Shown: positions 24,741 through 32,748, counted from the first letter of the stretch. The stretch: 32,767 nucleotides of DNA from Microcaldota archaeon (GCA_018813505.1 JAHJBM010000073.1:1-32767); one strand, 5' to 3'. Numbers and translations are program-made. Notes: generated by a model not told the origin, from the letters alone.

Positions 24741-26036
24741 TCATACACCAAGATCAGTAGGCGCCCTCCCAAGGCTTTCTAACAGTTTTATTGTTTCCTG
24801 TATTTCTTTATTTGGTTTCCAGTTCTCTGTTTCCAGTCCAGTTTTTCCAGGATAAAGATCATAATGTTTCCGATATTTTTCAGGCGTAAGATTTATCATC
24901 AATGAATTCGCACCGGCCAAAAGCCCAGCTTTTTTTGCATCATGTGAAAATGTTTCAAGTGCAGTAGTCACTAATATTTTTGATTCCTGATCAACAAAAC
25001 GCGATAATGCAATTACTTTCAATACTTCTGCAATCTGACTGCTTGGTGCTGCAAACAATGGAGTCTCTTGATGTGGAATAAACGGACCAAAAGAATACAT
25101 GTCAGGTACGATTGATTTTGTCAAAAGAACATCGTTGACGATATCTTCTTTGGTTTGTCCTGGTAGACCGATTAGAAAACCAGTGGCAACAACAAACCCG
25201 TTTGATTTGAGCCATCGAATCAGTTCTAGACGATCATCGAGTTTTTTTCCGGGCCTCAAACGAGCGTATAGTTTTGAGTTTGATGTTTCGAAACGGATGA
25301 GCACGCCATATGCACCGGCTCCATACAATTTTATATAGCATTCTTTGCTTCTTTCACCAATGCTCATGAAAATCAGAATACCGTGTTTTTCACGAATTTT
25401 TTTTACAATGGAAATAAGCATTTCATCTGTGTAATATGAATCTTCACCCGATTGTAGAACCAATGCTTTGAACCCCAAGCGATCGACTGCGTAGTCTACT
25501 GCCTGTAAGATCTCTTCTTCGCTCATACGATAACGAGTAATTTTTTTATTATCGCATCTGATTCCACAATACAAACAATTCTGCATACAATAATTAGAAA
25601 ACTCGATTATTCCATGAACACAACACGCATTATCCAATCTTTTTTTTCTGATGTGATTTGCTGTTTGATAAAGAGAATTTAATTCAGTTTCATCTTTGAT
25701 ATTAAGCACGTCACGCATTTCTTCTTTTGTAAGTGGTTCTTCATCTCCAGCTTCGGCTTTTTGCAATAGGGATGAGATATTTTCGGGTATTGATGCAAGT
25801 TCTTCATCAACTTTTTTTAATTCCAAAAATTTCGTTTTCCATAATTTGAGAATTGGAAGCGCTTCTGTTTCTGATATTTTTCCGACGACAATTCCACCTT
25901 GAGCATAGACATAATCACCAATGCTGACCGCAGCACCAATAATATGTGCATTCCTTAATTCACCAAAATACTGAATAGTAGCAGTCTTGCCATCTTTTGA
26001 AATGGAAATTATTTTTCCAGGAATTGCATAACACAT
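24741..26036 (-). CDS. hydE: HydE radical SAM maturase with N-terminal HypC-like domain
   Basis: HydE is a radical SAM enzyme that acts on the HydG iron product during assembly of the [FeFe]-hydrogenase H-cluster. The core (about residues 80-395) has CX3CX2C at Cys150, Cys154 and Cys157 (NYCMQNCLYCGIRCDN) and typical segments LQSGED, RFETSN, GFLIGLPGQT and SFGPFIPHQETP. Residues 1-75 are unusual. They align by eye with HypC/HupF, the [NiFe]-hydrogenase chaperone. They open MCYAIPGKI with the invariant Cys2 and Pro6, then GDYVYAQGG and SETEAL. At the position of the HypC iron-binding His there is Gln46. ATG 26036 is chosen because HypC proteins begin Met-Cys. The C-terminus holds LETENWKPN, encoded by a CTGGAAAC-type repeat. 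Confidence 0.9.
   Translation of the reverse strand: MCYAIPGKIISISKDGKTATIQYFGELRNAHIIGAAVSIGDYVYAQGGIVVGKISETEALPILKLWKTKFLELKKVDEELASIPENISSLLQKAEAGDEEPLTKEEMRDVLNIKDETELNSLYQTANHIRKKRLDNACCVHGIIEFSNYCMQNCLYCGIRCDNKKITRYRMSEEEILQAVDYAVDRLGFKALVLQSGEDSYYTDEMLISIVKKIREKHGILIFMSIGERSKECYIKLYGAGAYGVLIRFETSNSKLYARLRPGKKLDDRLELIRWLKSNGFVVATGFLIGLPGQTKEDIVNDVLLTKSIVPDMYSFGPFIPHQETPLFAAPSSQIAEVLKVIALSRFVDQESKILVTTALETFSHDAKKAGLLAGANSLMINLTPEKYRKHYDLYPGKTGLETENWKPNKEIQETIKLLESLGRAPTDLGV
24812..24839 (-). repeat. CTGGAAAC-type repeat inside hydE
   Basis: On the coding strand two units, CTGGAAACAGAGAA and CTGGAAACC, occur in tandem and encode LETENWKPN. The same words form the tract upstream of the giant gene. 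The block lies in the C-terminal tail of HydE, outside the catalytic core. It is short, so chance similarity is possible. Confidence 0.35.
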
Positions 26037-26074
26037 GCATGTATATAAGAAAGAAAGGAAATAAAAATAAAATA

Positions 26075-27277
26075 TCAATAAAGCATGCAAAACAAAGCCA
26101 AAGGAATAACCTTTTTATCAAAAATTAGCTCATCCTTAACATAGAAATCCGTTTCATGCTTGTGTTTGTGTGGGCCAAGTTCGAAATTCAAATTATTAAT
26201 TCTGTAATCTGGCGTTTTCCTTTCCCGATCTGTTTTGATATATTTTGGATTGAACATGTACGTATTGGAGATGAAAATATCCTCACGTATTCCACCTTTT
26301 ATTTTCTGGAAATCGAAACCTAAAGATTTGGAAATCGTGAACCTGAATGGGGGAGAGATAAGAAATTTGTATTCTTTTCTTATGATAGTACTTCCTGTCT
26401 TGAAAGGAGAAATTGCATTCAAAAAACCGAGATTTTTCAGATTGGTCAGAATTTCCTCGATAGTACGCATGTTTCTATTGACATCCCTTGTAAGAGAATT
26501 GTAACTGATTTCATTAGGTGATGATATAACAAGAATATTTATTATTTTATATACAGTTTCAACATAGCTAACATCTATCTTCTGCAAGGCTGCAAGATCA
26601 ACACGAACAATCCGTTCCAAAATTCTTTGATATAATTTATATGAATCATCTTTATGTTCAAGATAAAATGGAAACGTACCAAAGCGAAGATATTCATCAA
26701 AATAGTTGATAACCGGAGATAACTGCTTGATTAGTTCTTTTCTTTTATCGAAATCAATTATATCGTCAAAAGAAACTTTCTGGAGAAGAATATTATATCT
26801 AAAATCAAGGAATTCCCTAAATGAAAAAGGAGGCAAATAAAAAAGTATGGCACGCCTTGATAAATCAGCTGCTTTTTCCTGTATTTTTAGTCCGGAAGAA
26901 CCGCTAAAATATATATTTTTATAGCCTCGATCATATAGAAGTTTTAATTCAGTTGACCATGAATGGATAGAATGGATCTCATCAATAAACAATGATTTGA
27001 AATCTTTTTTAATGGTAAATTCAACAAATTCGATAATAGAGATTCCACGAAACGCAAGTTCTTCGGCATTTACATATATGGAATCTTTTTTTTCTAATGC
27101 GAGTTGGAGCAAAATGGTTGTTTTGCCTGTTCCACGAAGACCATGAAACCCAATGAGCATGTTTCTTGGTTTTCGTAGTTCTTCAAATAAAAATCTTTTT
27201 TTAGTGAGACTGGAAACGTTTTTCTTTAAACGCTCGCTCTCGTTAAACAACTCTGAGAATATAACATCATTTATCAT
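26075..27277 (-). CDS. AAA ATPase of the AAA_14/DUF4143 type
   Basis: This is a P-loop ATPase of a family common in archaea and bacteria whose roles are mostly unknown, with mobility, toxin-like and regulatory roles suggested. It has about 400 residues. The Walker A motif is HGLRGTGKTT near residue 46. The Walker B motif FIDEIHS is near 95, and YFSGSSG near 123 fits sensor 1. A helical lid follows. A winged-helix-like segment with NEISYNSLTRDVNRNMRTIEEIL lies near 255-275. The C-terminus matches the DUF4143-type nuclease-like fold in pattern (SPPFRFTISKSLG, EDIFISN, FELG). ATG 27277 is chosen because TTTAAA is 25 bases upstream, giving a leaderless message. Four direct repeats lie just upstream. 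Confidence 0.85.
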   Translation of the reverse strand: MINDVIFSELFNESERLKKNVSSLTKKRFLFEELRKPRNMLIGFHGLRGTGKTTILLQLALEKKDSIYVNAEELAFRGISIIEFVEFTIKKDFKSLFIDEIHSIHSWSTELKLLYDRGYKNIYFSGSSGLKIQEKAADLSRRAILFYLPPFSFREFLDFRYNILLQKVSFDDIIDFDKRKELIKQLSPVINYFDEYLRFGTFPFYLEHKDDSYKLYQRILERIVRVDLAALQKIDVSYVETVYKIINILVISSPNEISYNSLTRDVNRNMRTIEEILTNLKNLGFLNAISPFKTGSTIIRKEYKFLISPPFRFTISKSLGFDFQKIKGGIREDIFISNTYMFNPKYIKTDRERKTPDYRINNLNFELGPHKHKHETDFYVKDELIFDKKVIPLALFCMLY

Positions 27278-27298
27278 ACTGAGTATATGGAGTATAGA

Positions 27299-27306
27299 AT
27301 TTAAAT
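27299..27306 (-). promoter_or_regulatory. TATA-box promoter of the AAA ATPase gene
   Basis: Minus-strand ATTTAAAT is centred 25 bases upstream of ATG 27277, the spacing of a leaderless archaeal promoter. The first direct repeat begins eight bases further upstream. Confidence 0.6.
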
Positions 27307-27313
27307 AATTTGC

Positions 27314-27456
27314 GGTTTGTGTAGAAAATGAGCTAAATAGCACGTAGTTTGTGTAGAAAATGGGTTAAACTGCAAAAAAACAAGCTGGAGGTTGTGGTTT
27401 GTGTAGAAAATGAGTTAAATAGCATGTGGTTTGTGTAAAGGGTGGGACAAACTGCA
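27314..27456. repeat. Four direct repeats upstream of the AAA ATPase promoter
   Basis: Four 29-base units lie at 27314-27342, 27346-27374, 27396-27424 and 27428-27456. The shared core is GTTTGTGTAGAAAATG, ending AGCA or TGCA; the fourth copy is degenerate. Start-to-start spacing is 32, 50 and 32 bases, so the units form two similar pairs. They fill much of the 309-base gap between the ATPase start and the pyrophosphatase stop. They could be operator or binding sites for the ATPase or its regulator. CRISPR is excluded because the spacers are only 3-21 bases. Confidence 0.8.
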
Positions 27457-27561
27457 GAATAATATAGATTTCTTTAATACGCTCGATTATAAAGACTAAG
27501 AAAATAAAAATAAAGAAAAAAATCATTTGCCCATTCGCCTATACAGCGGAAAAGCAAACGC

Positions 27562-27586
27562 TTTGACAGCTCTTTGAACTGTCAAA
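27562..27586 (-). terminator. Hairpin after the pyrophosphatase stop codon
   Basis: TTTGACAG pairs with CTGTCAAA (8 bp, 9-base loop) immediately after the TGA stop of the pyrophosphatase gene. The stretch beyond it is only weakly T-rich on the transcribed strand, so this is a terminator or a 3'-end stabilising hairpin. Confidence 0.5.
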
Positions 27587-29584
27587 TCAAATAATGCTTA
27601 GGCTTTGAGCAACAAGCACCGCAGCAAACACGAGCGAAATCGTATTAACTACTTTTATCAGCGCATTCAGTGCAGGACCAGCCGTATCCTTCAAAGGATC
27701 TCCAACCGTATCTCCGACGACCGCTGCTTTGTGTGCATCGCTTCCCTTGCCTCCAAAGTGGCCACTCTCAATGTATTTCTTGGCATTGTCCCATGTGGCA
27801 CCGGCAACAGTCATGGTAAGAGCAAGCATAAGTCCACTCGCAATTACTCCACCAAGAAGACCGCCAAGGGCTTCTACACCGAACAGATAACCAACAAGCA
27901 ATGGTGTCAGGACAGCGATTGCACCTGGAAGTGCGAGTTCTTTTAATGCAGTTTTGGTTGAGATATCAACGCACTTTGCATAATCTGCCCGACCTCTTCC
28001 AGACATCAAACCGGGAATCTCCCTGAATTGACGCCTTACTTCTTCAACAATCTGGAATGCTGCCCTTCCAACTGCAAGCATAAGCAAACTTGAGAACAGG
28101 AATGGAAGCATTGCACCAATAAACAGACCGATAACAACTGGTGTTGAAAGAAGATTTATTGATTCAAGACCAGTCTCTTCGGCATATACAACAAACAATG
28201 CAAGCGCACCGAGCGCAGCACCACCGATTGCATAACCTTTTGTAGTGGCCTTTGTAGTGTTTCCAACTGCATCAAGCGCATCTGTAACTTCTCTGACTTT
28301 TGGAGATAGTTTTGCCATTTCTGCAATTCCACCGGCATTGTCAGTAATTGGACCGTATGCATCTATGGCAATCACGATTCCACTCAATGCAAGCATTGCC
28401 GTTGCCGCAAGCCCAACTCCGTAGAGCCCCGCGGACATGAAAGACAACGCAATTGCAGCGACAATCACCAATACTGGAAGCAGCGTTGATTGCATACCAA
28501 TTGCAAGACCATGGATAAGGTTTGTTCCTGCACCGGTTCTTGCAGCATTTGCCACATCCTGAACTGGACGATATTCTGTTGATGTATAATATTCACTTAT
28601 CCAGAATAGCATAAGTGTTGTTACAACCCCCATAATTATTGGAGTGAAAAGCGCATTTGAACTGATTGTAAGTTCTGGCAAGCCCATCAAATAAACATAG
28701 GTCAGAACAAGCATGAGAATCGCGCTTACTAGAAGACCATTGTAAAATGCAGGCATGATTTTTTTGTATGAACCTAGGCCAACAACAAGAGACCCGATAA
28801 TAGTCGAGAAAACACCTATTGCAGCGATTGCAAGTGGCAAATAAACAAATGCAGCTGTATCCACAAATGTCAGGCCTATGAGCATACCTGCGATCACAGT
28901 AACCACAAACGATTCGAAAACATCTGCAGCCATACCAGCACAATCACCAACATTGTCTCCGACATTGTCAGCAATTACTGCAGGATTTCTTGGATCATCC
29001 TCTGGAATGCCTTTTTCGATCTTACCCACAAGATCTGCACCAACATCTGCTGCTTTGGTATATATACCGCCACCAACACGGGCGAACAGAGATATTAATG
29101 AGGCACCGAAACCATAACCGATCAATGGTGCGAGGTTACCTGCATTCAGGATGTAAAGAAGTGCTACCCCTAATAATCCCAAACCTGCCAAGGCCATACC
29201 AGTAACAGCACCACCTTTGAATGCGATTCCAAGCGCTGGCTTGAGGCCAGATTTGGCAGCTTCTGCCACACGAACATTACTACGAACTGAGACCTGCATC
29301 CCAATATATCCTGCAAGTGCAGAAGAAATAACACCAAAAAGGAATGCGACAGCAGTTGAAAAATCAACTGCATAGCCTATAAGTACCAATAGTACTAACA
29401 CGATTGGGGCAAGCGTCTTGTATTGTCTAAAAAGGAATGCATTAGCACCCTCCTCTATAGCCTTGGATATCTCACGCATTTTCTGATCCCCAGATGGGGA
29501 TTTTAAAACCCGAAAAGCGAGGTACGCGGCATAGAGCAGAGTAATAACACCCACACCCAATGCTAATGAGATTGCATCAAACAT
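27587..29584 (-). CDS. hppA: Membrane-bound proton-translocating pyrophosphatase, K+-independent type
   Basis: This enzyme hydrolyses pyrophosphate and pumps ions, probably protons, across the cell membrane. The 665 residues carry the full set of about 16 transmembrane segments expected for the family. The substrate site is intact: EDDPRNPAVIADNVGDNVGD at residues 195-214, followed by CAGMAADVFES, and a second acidic cluster VVGDTVGDPLKDTAGP near the C-terminus. GNTTKATTKG at 441-450 has Lys445 and Thr448 where potassium-dependent enzymes have Ala residues. This marks the potassium-independent class. AGGTGGAG lies just before the ATG. It is transcribed alone; the next gene, sepF, is divergent. 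It would let the cell salvage energy from PPi. Confidence 0.96.
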   Translation of the reverse strand: MFDAISLALGVGVITLLYAAYLAFRVLKSPSGDQKMREISKAIEEGANAFLFRQYKTLAPIVLVLLVLIGYAVDFSTAVAFLFGVISSALAGYIGMQVSVRSNVRVAEAAKSGLKPALGIAFKGGAVTGMALAGLGLLGVALLYILNAGNLAPLIGYGFGASLISLFARVGGGIYTKAADVGADLVGKIEKGIPEDDPRNPAVIADNVGDNVGDCAGMAADVFESFVVTVIAGMLIGLTFVDTAAFVYLPLAIAAIGVFSTIIGSLVVGLGSYKKIMPAFYNGLLVSAILMLVLTYVYLMGLPELTISSNALFTPIIMGVVTTLMLFWISEYYTSTEYRPVQDVANAARTGAGTNLIHGLAIGMQSTLLPVLVIVAAIALSFMSAGLYGVGLAATAMLALSGIVIAIDAYGPITDNAGGIAEMAKLSPKVREVTDALDAVGNTTKATTKGYAIGGAALGALALFVVYAEETGLESINLLSTPVVIGLFIGAMLPFLFSSLLMLAVGRAAFQIVEEVRRQFREIPGLMSGRGRADYAKCVDISTKTALKELALPGAIAVLTPLLVGYLFGVEALGGLLGGVIASGLMLALTMTVAGATWDNAKKYIESGHFGGKGSDAHKAAVVGDTVGDPLKDTAGPALNALIKVVNTISLVFAAVLVAQSLSII

Positions 29585-29744
29585 ATCTCCACCTTATTAC
29601 ATTATATTTAACTTGAAATTTCAATTTTATTAGAAACTTTGGATCTTTTTAAGTTGATCAGATTTGAGATCTTATAGATCCGATCAGGAAGTAATGATGT
29701 AAATGTTTAAAAACCAAGTGGCAAAAGCGGGTTTATGCCCAAAG

Positions 29745-29754
29745 ATATTTAAAA
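29745..29754 (+). promoter_or_regulatory. TATA-box promoter of sepF
   Basis: ATATTTAAAA is about 25 bases upstream of a predicted transcription start near 29775. The short leader holds a strong GGTGATC ribosome binding site at 29785-29791. Confidence 0.5.
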
Positions 29755-29793
29755 ACTCGTTGAGTAAGAGGGAACAACAACAAAGGTGATCAG

Positions 29794-30177
29794 ATGGGAC
29801 TATTTGACAAAGTATTTGGCTCTGAAAAAAATGAAGAATCCGCGATTCCCGACCTCGAGGAATTGATGCAGGCAGATGGAGATGTAGTAAGCCCTCCGGC
29901 AGATTTCTACGTCAAGAGACTTGATATTAGAAACGAAGGAGATGGAGATCTTGCTGTAAGTGAACTAGCGTCAAAGAATATAATTATTCTTAATGTGCGG
30001 CCACTTTCAAAACAGCCAAACAGGCTAAAAACAATAATCAGCAAATTGAAACTACACTCTGGAAGAATTAACGGCGATATCGCGCTGCTTTCAAACGATA
30101 CGATCATAATAACGCCAGCGAACGTAAAGATCGTTAAATCAAAACCAAAGAAAGGCGGACATGTAATCGGAGAGTAG
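29794..30177 (+). CDS. sepF: SepF, archaeal cell division protein
   Basis: SepF anchors FtsZ to the membrane in archaea that divide with FtsZ. The 127 residues begin with MGLFDKVFG, a short amphipathic membrane-binding helix. An acidic linker (about 10-35) follows, then the SepF core (about 37-115) with YVKRLDI, IIILNVRPLSKQPNRL and GRINGDIALLSNDTIIITP. A basic tail ends the protein. GGTGATC stands two bases before the ATG. The gene is convergent with scpA, with only 12 bases between stops. Division and chromosome-organisation genes thus sit side by side. ftsZ itself is not in the window. Confidence 0.92.
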   Translation: MGLFDKVFGSEKNEESAIPDLEELMQADGDVVSPPADFYVKRLDIRNEGDGDLAVSELASKNIIILNVRPLSKQPNRLKTIISKLKLHSGRINGDIALLSNDTIIITPANVKIVKSKPKKGGHVIGE

Positions 30178-30189
30178 GTTTATCATAAC

Positions 30190-30915
30190 CTACTCGAGAT
30201 TCTTTTTCTTTTCCATTAAATGAATAAAAATTTCACCGAATATCTCATCTTGTCTGATATCTATGACTCCTGCTTGCACCATATGTAAAAGACAAAGAAG
30301 CGTATATACGATATCTCTGAAATCCGCACCCGCGGTTATTTTTGAAAAAAGAGACCAGCCTTCAGAATCAGTACTTGCAACCACTTTTTTGAGAGTAGTT
30401 TCCATATCTTTCTCGATATCTCTTTGATAGAGTTCAAGATCCACAGTCTCGACTATTGACCCACGTGGGATTATCACCCGGTCAATATTATCAAACTTTA
30501 TGAGTTTTTCCATTTCCTGGATAAGTTCGTCGGCAGTTATCTGTCTTTTTGGCGGAATTCTTGAAGAAAATGTAAGTTCAGGCAATTCTTCTATAGCCAC
30601 CCCACTTTCATCAGGAACAAATTCAGCGGAATCAAAATCAGAAAGATCAGATTGGTATCTTAATAACTTAAGATAATTGCTCTTGTATTTGAGCAGGATT
30701 GAAGCTGCAAGAATAACATTTGCCTGTAATGCAAAATCCATTGCTTCGATTTCGCGGACTTTTTTTATGAACGCATCTGCCAGTTCTGAGATATCTATGT
30801 TCCATGGATCTATCTTCTCAGAAGACATGAGTTCCAGAAGGATGTCTTTCCAGGTGGGCTTGGATACCATATTCTCTAGATGTGAGAATGACTGAAGTTG
30901 CATCTGGATCGCCAT
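30190..30915 (-). CDS. scpA: ScpA, kleisin subunit of the SMC condensin complex
   Basis: ScpA bridges the heads of SMC dimers for chromosome compaction and segregation. The 241 residues have the kleisin N-terminal signature KPTWKDILLELMSSEKIDPWNIDI, followed by the ADAFIKKVREIEAMDF and AASILLKYKS helices. A variable acidic linker and a C-terminal winged-helix (about 165-240, FRDIVYTLLCLLHMVQAGVIDIRQDEIFGEI) complete it. The start is taken as ATG 30915, 25 bases downstream of a TTTATAAAAT element, implying a leaderless message. In-frame ATGs at 30903 and 30870 are alternatives, since the first residues before SKPTW are poorly conserved. SMC and ScpB are outside the window. Confidence 0.9.
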   Translation of the reverse strand: MAIQMQLQSFSHLENMVSKPTWKDILLELMSSEKIDPWNIDISELADAFIKKVREIEAMDFALQANVILAASILLKYKSNYLKLLRYQSDLSDFDSAEFVPDESGVAIEELPELTFSSRIPPKRQITADELIQEMEKLIKFDNIDRVIIPRGSIVETVDLELYQRDIEKDMETTLKKVVASTDSEGWSLFSKITAGADFRDIVYTLLCLLHMVQAGVIDIRQDEIFGEIFIHLMEKKKNLE

Positions 30916-30934
30916 AATTATTTATATACCTTTT

Positions 30935-30944
30935 ATTTTATAAA
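30935..30944 (-). promoter_or_regulatory. TATA-box promoter of scpA
   Basis: Minus-strand TTTATAAAAT is centred 25 bases upstream of ATG 30915. A second TATATAAA at 30921-30928 would instead place initiation near ATG 30903. Confidence 0.45.
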
Positions 30945-31056
30945 GTTATTAGAATCAATAGACCACGACGGTAAATCAGACACCGGCAAATGGGTTTATA
31001 ATGTGCAACAGCTAAAGGTATAGAGAGTAAAATAGAAAAAATAATTATTACACAAA

Positions 31057-32181
31057 ATGTGGTTGGTTGAGAATATGGAAATAAAAACGACATTAATTCT
31101 TGATAGTGGGGAACCTTTGTCAAAAGCAATCTCGCACCTTAATGAGATGCCTGCAGTTATTGTAACAAAGAAAGGAAAATATTATGGCATAATAGATCAT
31201 AGAAGCATAGGCAATGGTGCACGGGACCCAAATAGTACCAAATGCGAATCATGCATTGTAAAACCCCCGGTACTTTCAACGGATACTGGAGTTCTCGAAC
31301 TTGTCAATGCTTTCCTGCTAGGTCATTTCAAGGCACTGCCAGTAGTTGATTCACATGAAACCCCCCTCGGAGTTACCACAAGAGTTGAACTACTGAGCGA
31401 GATGATAAACAGTAAGATGATGCCGAATGCACAGGTTTCTGAACTGATGAACAGTCCGGTTTATGCTGTCAACGAGAATGATACCATAGGCAGTGCAAGA
31501 ACAACGATGAAAGACAAAAATGCAAGAAGATTGATAGTTACAAAAAATGGGAATCCCATAGGAATAGTTTCAACATTTGATATCGGGATGTGGACAGGAA
31601 AATCGAATCTTTCTGGTGGCAGGATGGATATTTATTCGGACAAGAATGATATTGATAAAATGGAATTGCGCAGTTTCTTGAGACCAGATGTAACTGTTGT
31701 TGAAGGAGAAATGACTGTGGAAAGTGCAGCAAAGAAAATGGTGCAGAAACATGTGTCAGGAGTGGTTGTCACTTCGGATGGTAAAGCAGTTGGGGTATTA
31801 TCTGCAATAGACATATTCAAAACAATCCAGGATCTTGTAAATGAAGGAACGGAAATGCAAATATCAGGACTGGGTGATGATAACGCCGGATATTATGAAC
31901 AAATAAAGACAAAAATTAGCCATGTCACTGATAAATTCGCAAAGACATTCAACATAAGAAACTGCCACGTACATGTTAATGAAGAAAAATCAGTTTTTAC
32001 CGTCAGTATAAACTTTGAAACAGATACTGAGGGTCATATATCCTTGAAAACCCAGCGCACCAATTTAAAAGAGACTTTGGATGAGCTTGCTGATGAACTT
32101 GATACTGTACTAAGAAAAATGAAAGATAAGAAAAAAGCAAAGCCACGGGCAACTTCTTACCCAGGAGGGACACATAAATGA
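31057..32181 (+). CDS. Four-CBS-domain protein with C-terminal HPF/RaiA-like domain
   Basis: CBS pairs bind adenosine nucleotides and act as energy sensors. The 374 residues (368 if ATG 31075 is the start; neither start has a strong site) hold four CBS-type units near 5-55, 68-122, 125-176 and 208-262. Recurring strands include ALPVVDSHETPLGVTTR, RRLIVTKNGNPIGIVS and GVVVTSDGKAVGVLS. Residues 267-365 differ: MQISGLGDDN, then IKTKISHVTDKFAKTF, HVHVNEEK, paired strands, and an acidic helix ending LRKMKDKKKAK. This order resembles the HPF/RaiA ribosome-hibernation fold. CBS proteins that silence ribosomes are known in archaea, so a hibernation role is reasonable but inferred. The TGA overlaps the next ATG (ATGA). 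Confidence 0.85.
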   Translation: MWLVENMEIKTTLILDSGEPLSKAISHLNEMPAVIVTKKGKYYGIIDHRSIGNGARDPNSTKCESCIVKPPVLSTDTGVLELVNAFLLGHFKALPVVDSHETPLGVTTRVELLSEMINSKMMPNAQVSELMNSPVYAVNENDTIGSARTTMKDKNARRLIVTKNGNPIGIVSTFDIGMWTGKSNLSGGRMDIYSDKNDIDKMELRSFLRPDVTVVEGEMTVESAAKKMVQKHVSGVVVTSDGKAVGVLSAIDIFKTIQDLVNEGTEMQISGLGDDNAGYYEQIKTKISHVTDKFAKTFNIRNCHVHVNEEKSVFTVSINFETDTEGHISLKTQRTNLKETLDELADELDTVLRKMKDKKKAKPRATSYPGGTHK

Positions 32182-32624
32182 AGGCGCAGGTTAGTACAGA
32201 ACTGCTGATAATAATCGGATTCGTCTTGCTATTGTTTATCCCACTTCTCGGACTGGTGTATTTCAAATCAAGCGAGGCAAACCAGCAGATAGGTGCATAT
32301 CAGGCAGAACTCGCAGTTTTCAGACTCGCTTCACTTGCAAATTCTGTCGGCAGCCTTGGAACAGATACTATAGTTTATACGAATGTTTACATACCAAAAG
32401 AAACCATTGAACTTAGGACAGTGCAAAGTGGAATGGCAAGTGAGATAGTACTTGAAATACAAACGCCAACAGGGCCTACTGAAATCGTTGAAATTGTAAA
32501 ATACCCCATGAATAGTTATGGCACACTTGTAGATTCAGAATCAGCAGGCGGATGGATGAAAGTACAGATAAGCTCTGAATATGATGATGAACAAGGTGCA
32601 GTAATAACGATAGACAGAGTTTGA
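32178..32624 (+). CDS. Class III signal-peptide (type IV pilin-like) protein
   Basis: The 148-residue protein starts MKAQVSTELLIIIGFVLLL, matching the archaeal class III signal peptide. That signal is a short positive stretch followed by QxSxE and a hydrophobic helix, processed by an EppA-type peptidase before assembly into a pilus-like structure. The remaining residues (about 30-148) form a beta-rich extracytoplasmic domain without cysteines. GGAGG lies at 32163-32167, and the ATG overlaps the CBS gene stop, so the two are translationally coupled. Why a cytoplasmic CBS protein should pair with a pilin-like protein is not clear from the sequence. Hairpins downstream at 32694-32748 probably end the transcript. 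Confidence 0.88.
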   Translation: MKAQVSTELLIIIGFVLLLFIPLLGLVYFKSSEANQQIGAYQAELAVFRLASLANSVGSLGTDTIVYTNVYIPKETIELRTVQSGMASEIVLEIQTPTGPTEIVEIVKYPMNSYGTLVDSESAGGWMKVQISSEYDDEQGAVITIDRV

Positions 32625-32693
32625 AGCTTGACTTCGCCACTTAACTTCTTCAGGTATTTCATCGTTTTTATTGTACTATAAAAAGTTAGCAGT

Positions 32694-32728
32694 TTTCATT
32701 GTACTATACAAAGTACGATGAAATTTTT
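32694..32728 (+). terminator. Hairpin with T-run after the pilin-like gene
   Basis: TTTCATTGTAC pairs with GTACGATGAAA (11 bp with one G-T wobble) around an 8-base loop, followed by TTTTT. A related half-copy, ATTGTACTATAAAAAGT, lies just upstream at about 32669-32685, so the hairpin may have arisen from a direct repeat. Confidence 0.55.
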
Positions 32729-32748
32729 GAAAGCTATCAAGCTTTCAA
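32727..32748. repeat. Second hairpin, 9-bp stem
   Basis: TTGAAAGCT pairs perfectly with AGCTTTCAA around the loop ATCA, directly after the first hairpin. TTCTTTTC follows. It may be a second terminator or part of a structured intergenic element running off the window. Confidence 0.5.

Noticed and set aside
27314-27456. CRISPR array
   Set aside because: The gaps between repeats are only 3-21 bases, the repeats are degenerate, there are just four, and no cas genes are nearby.
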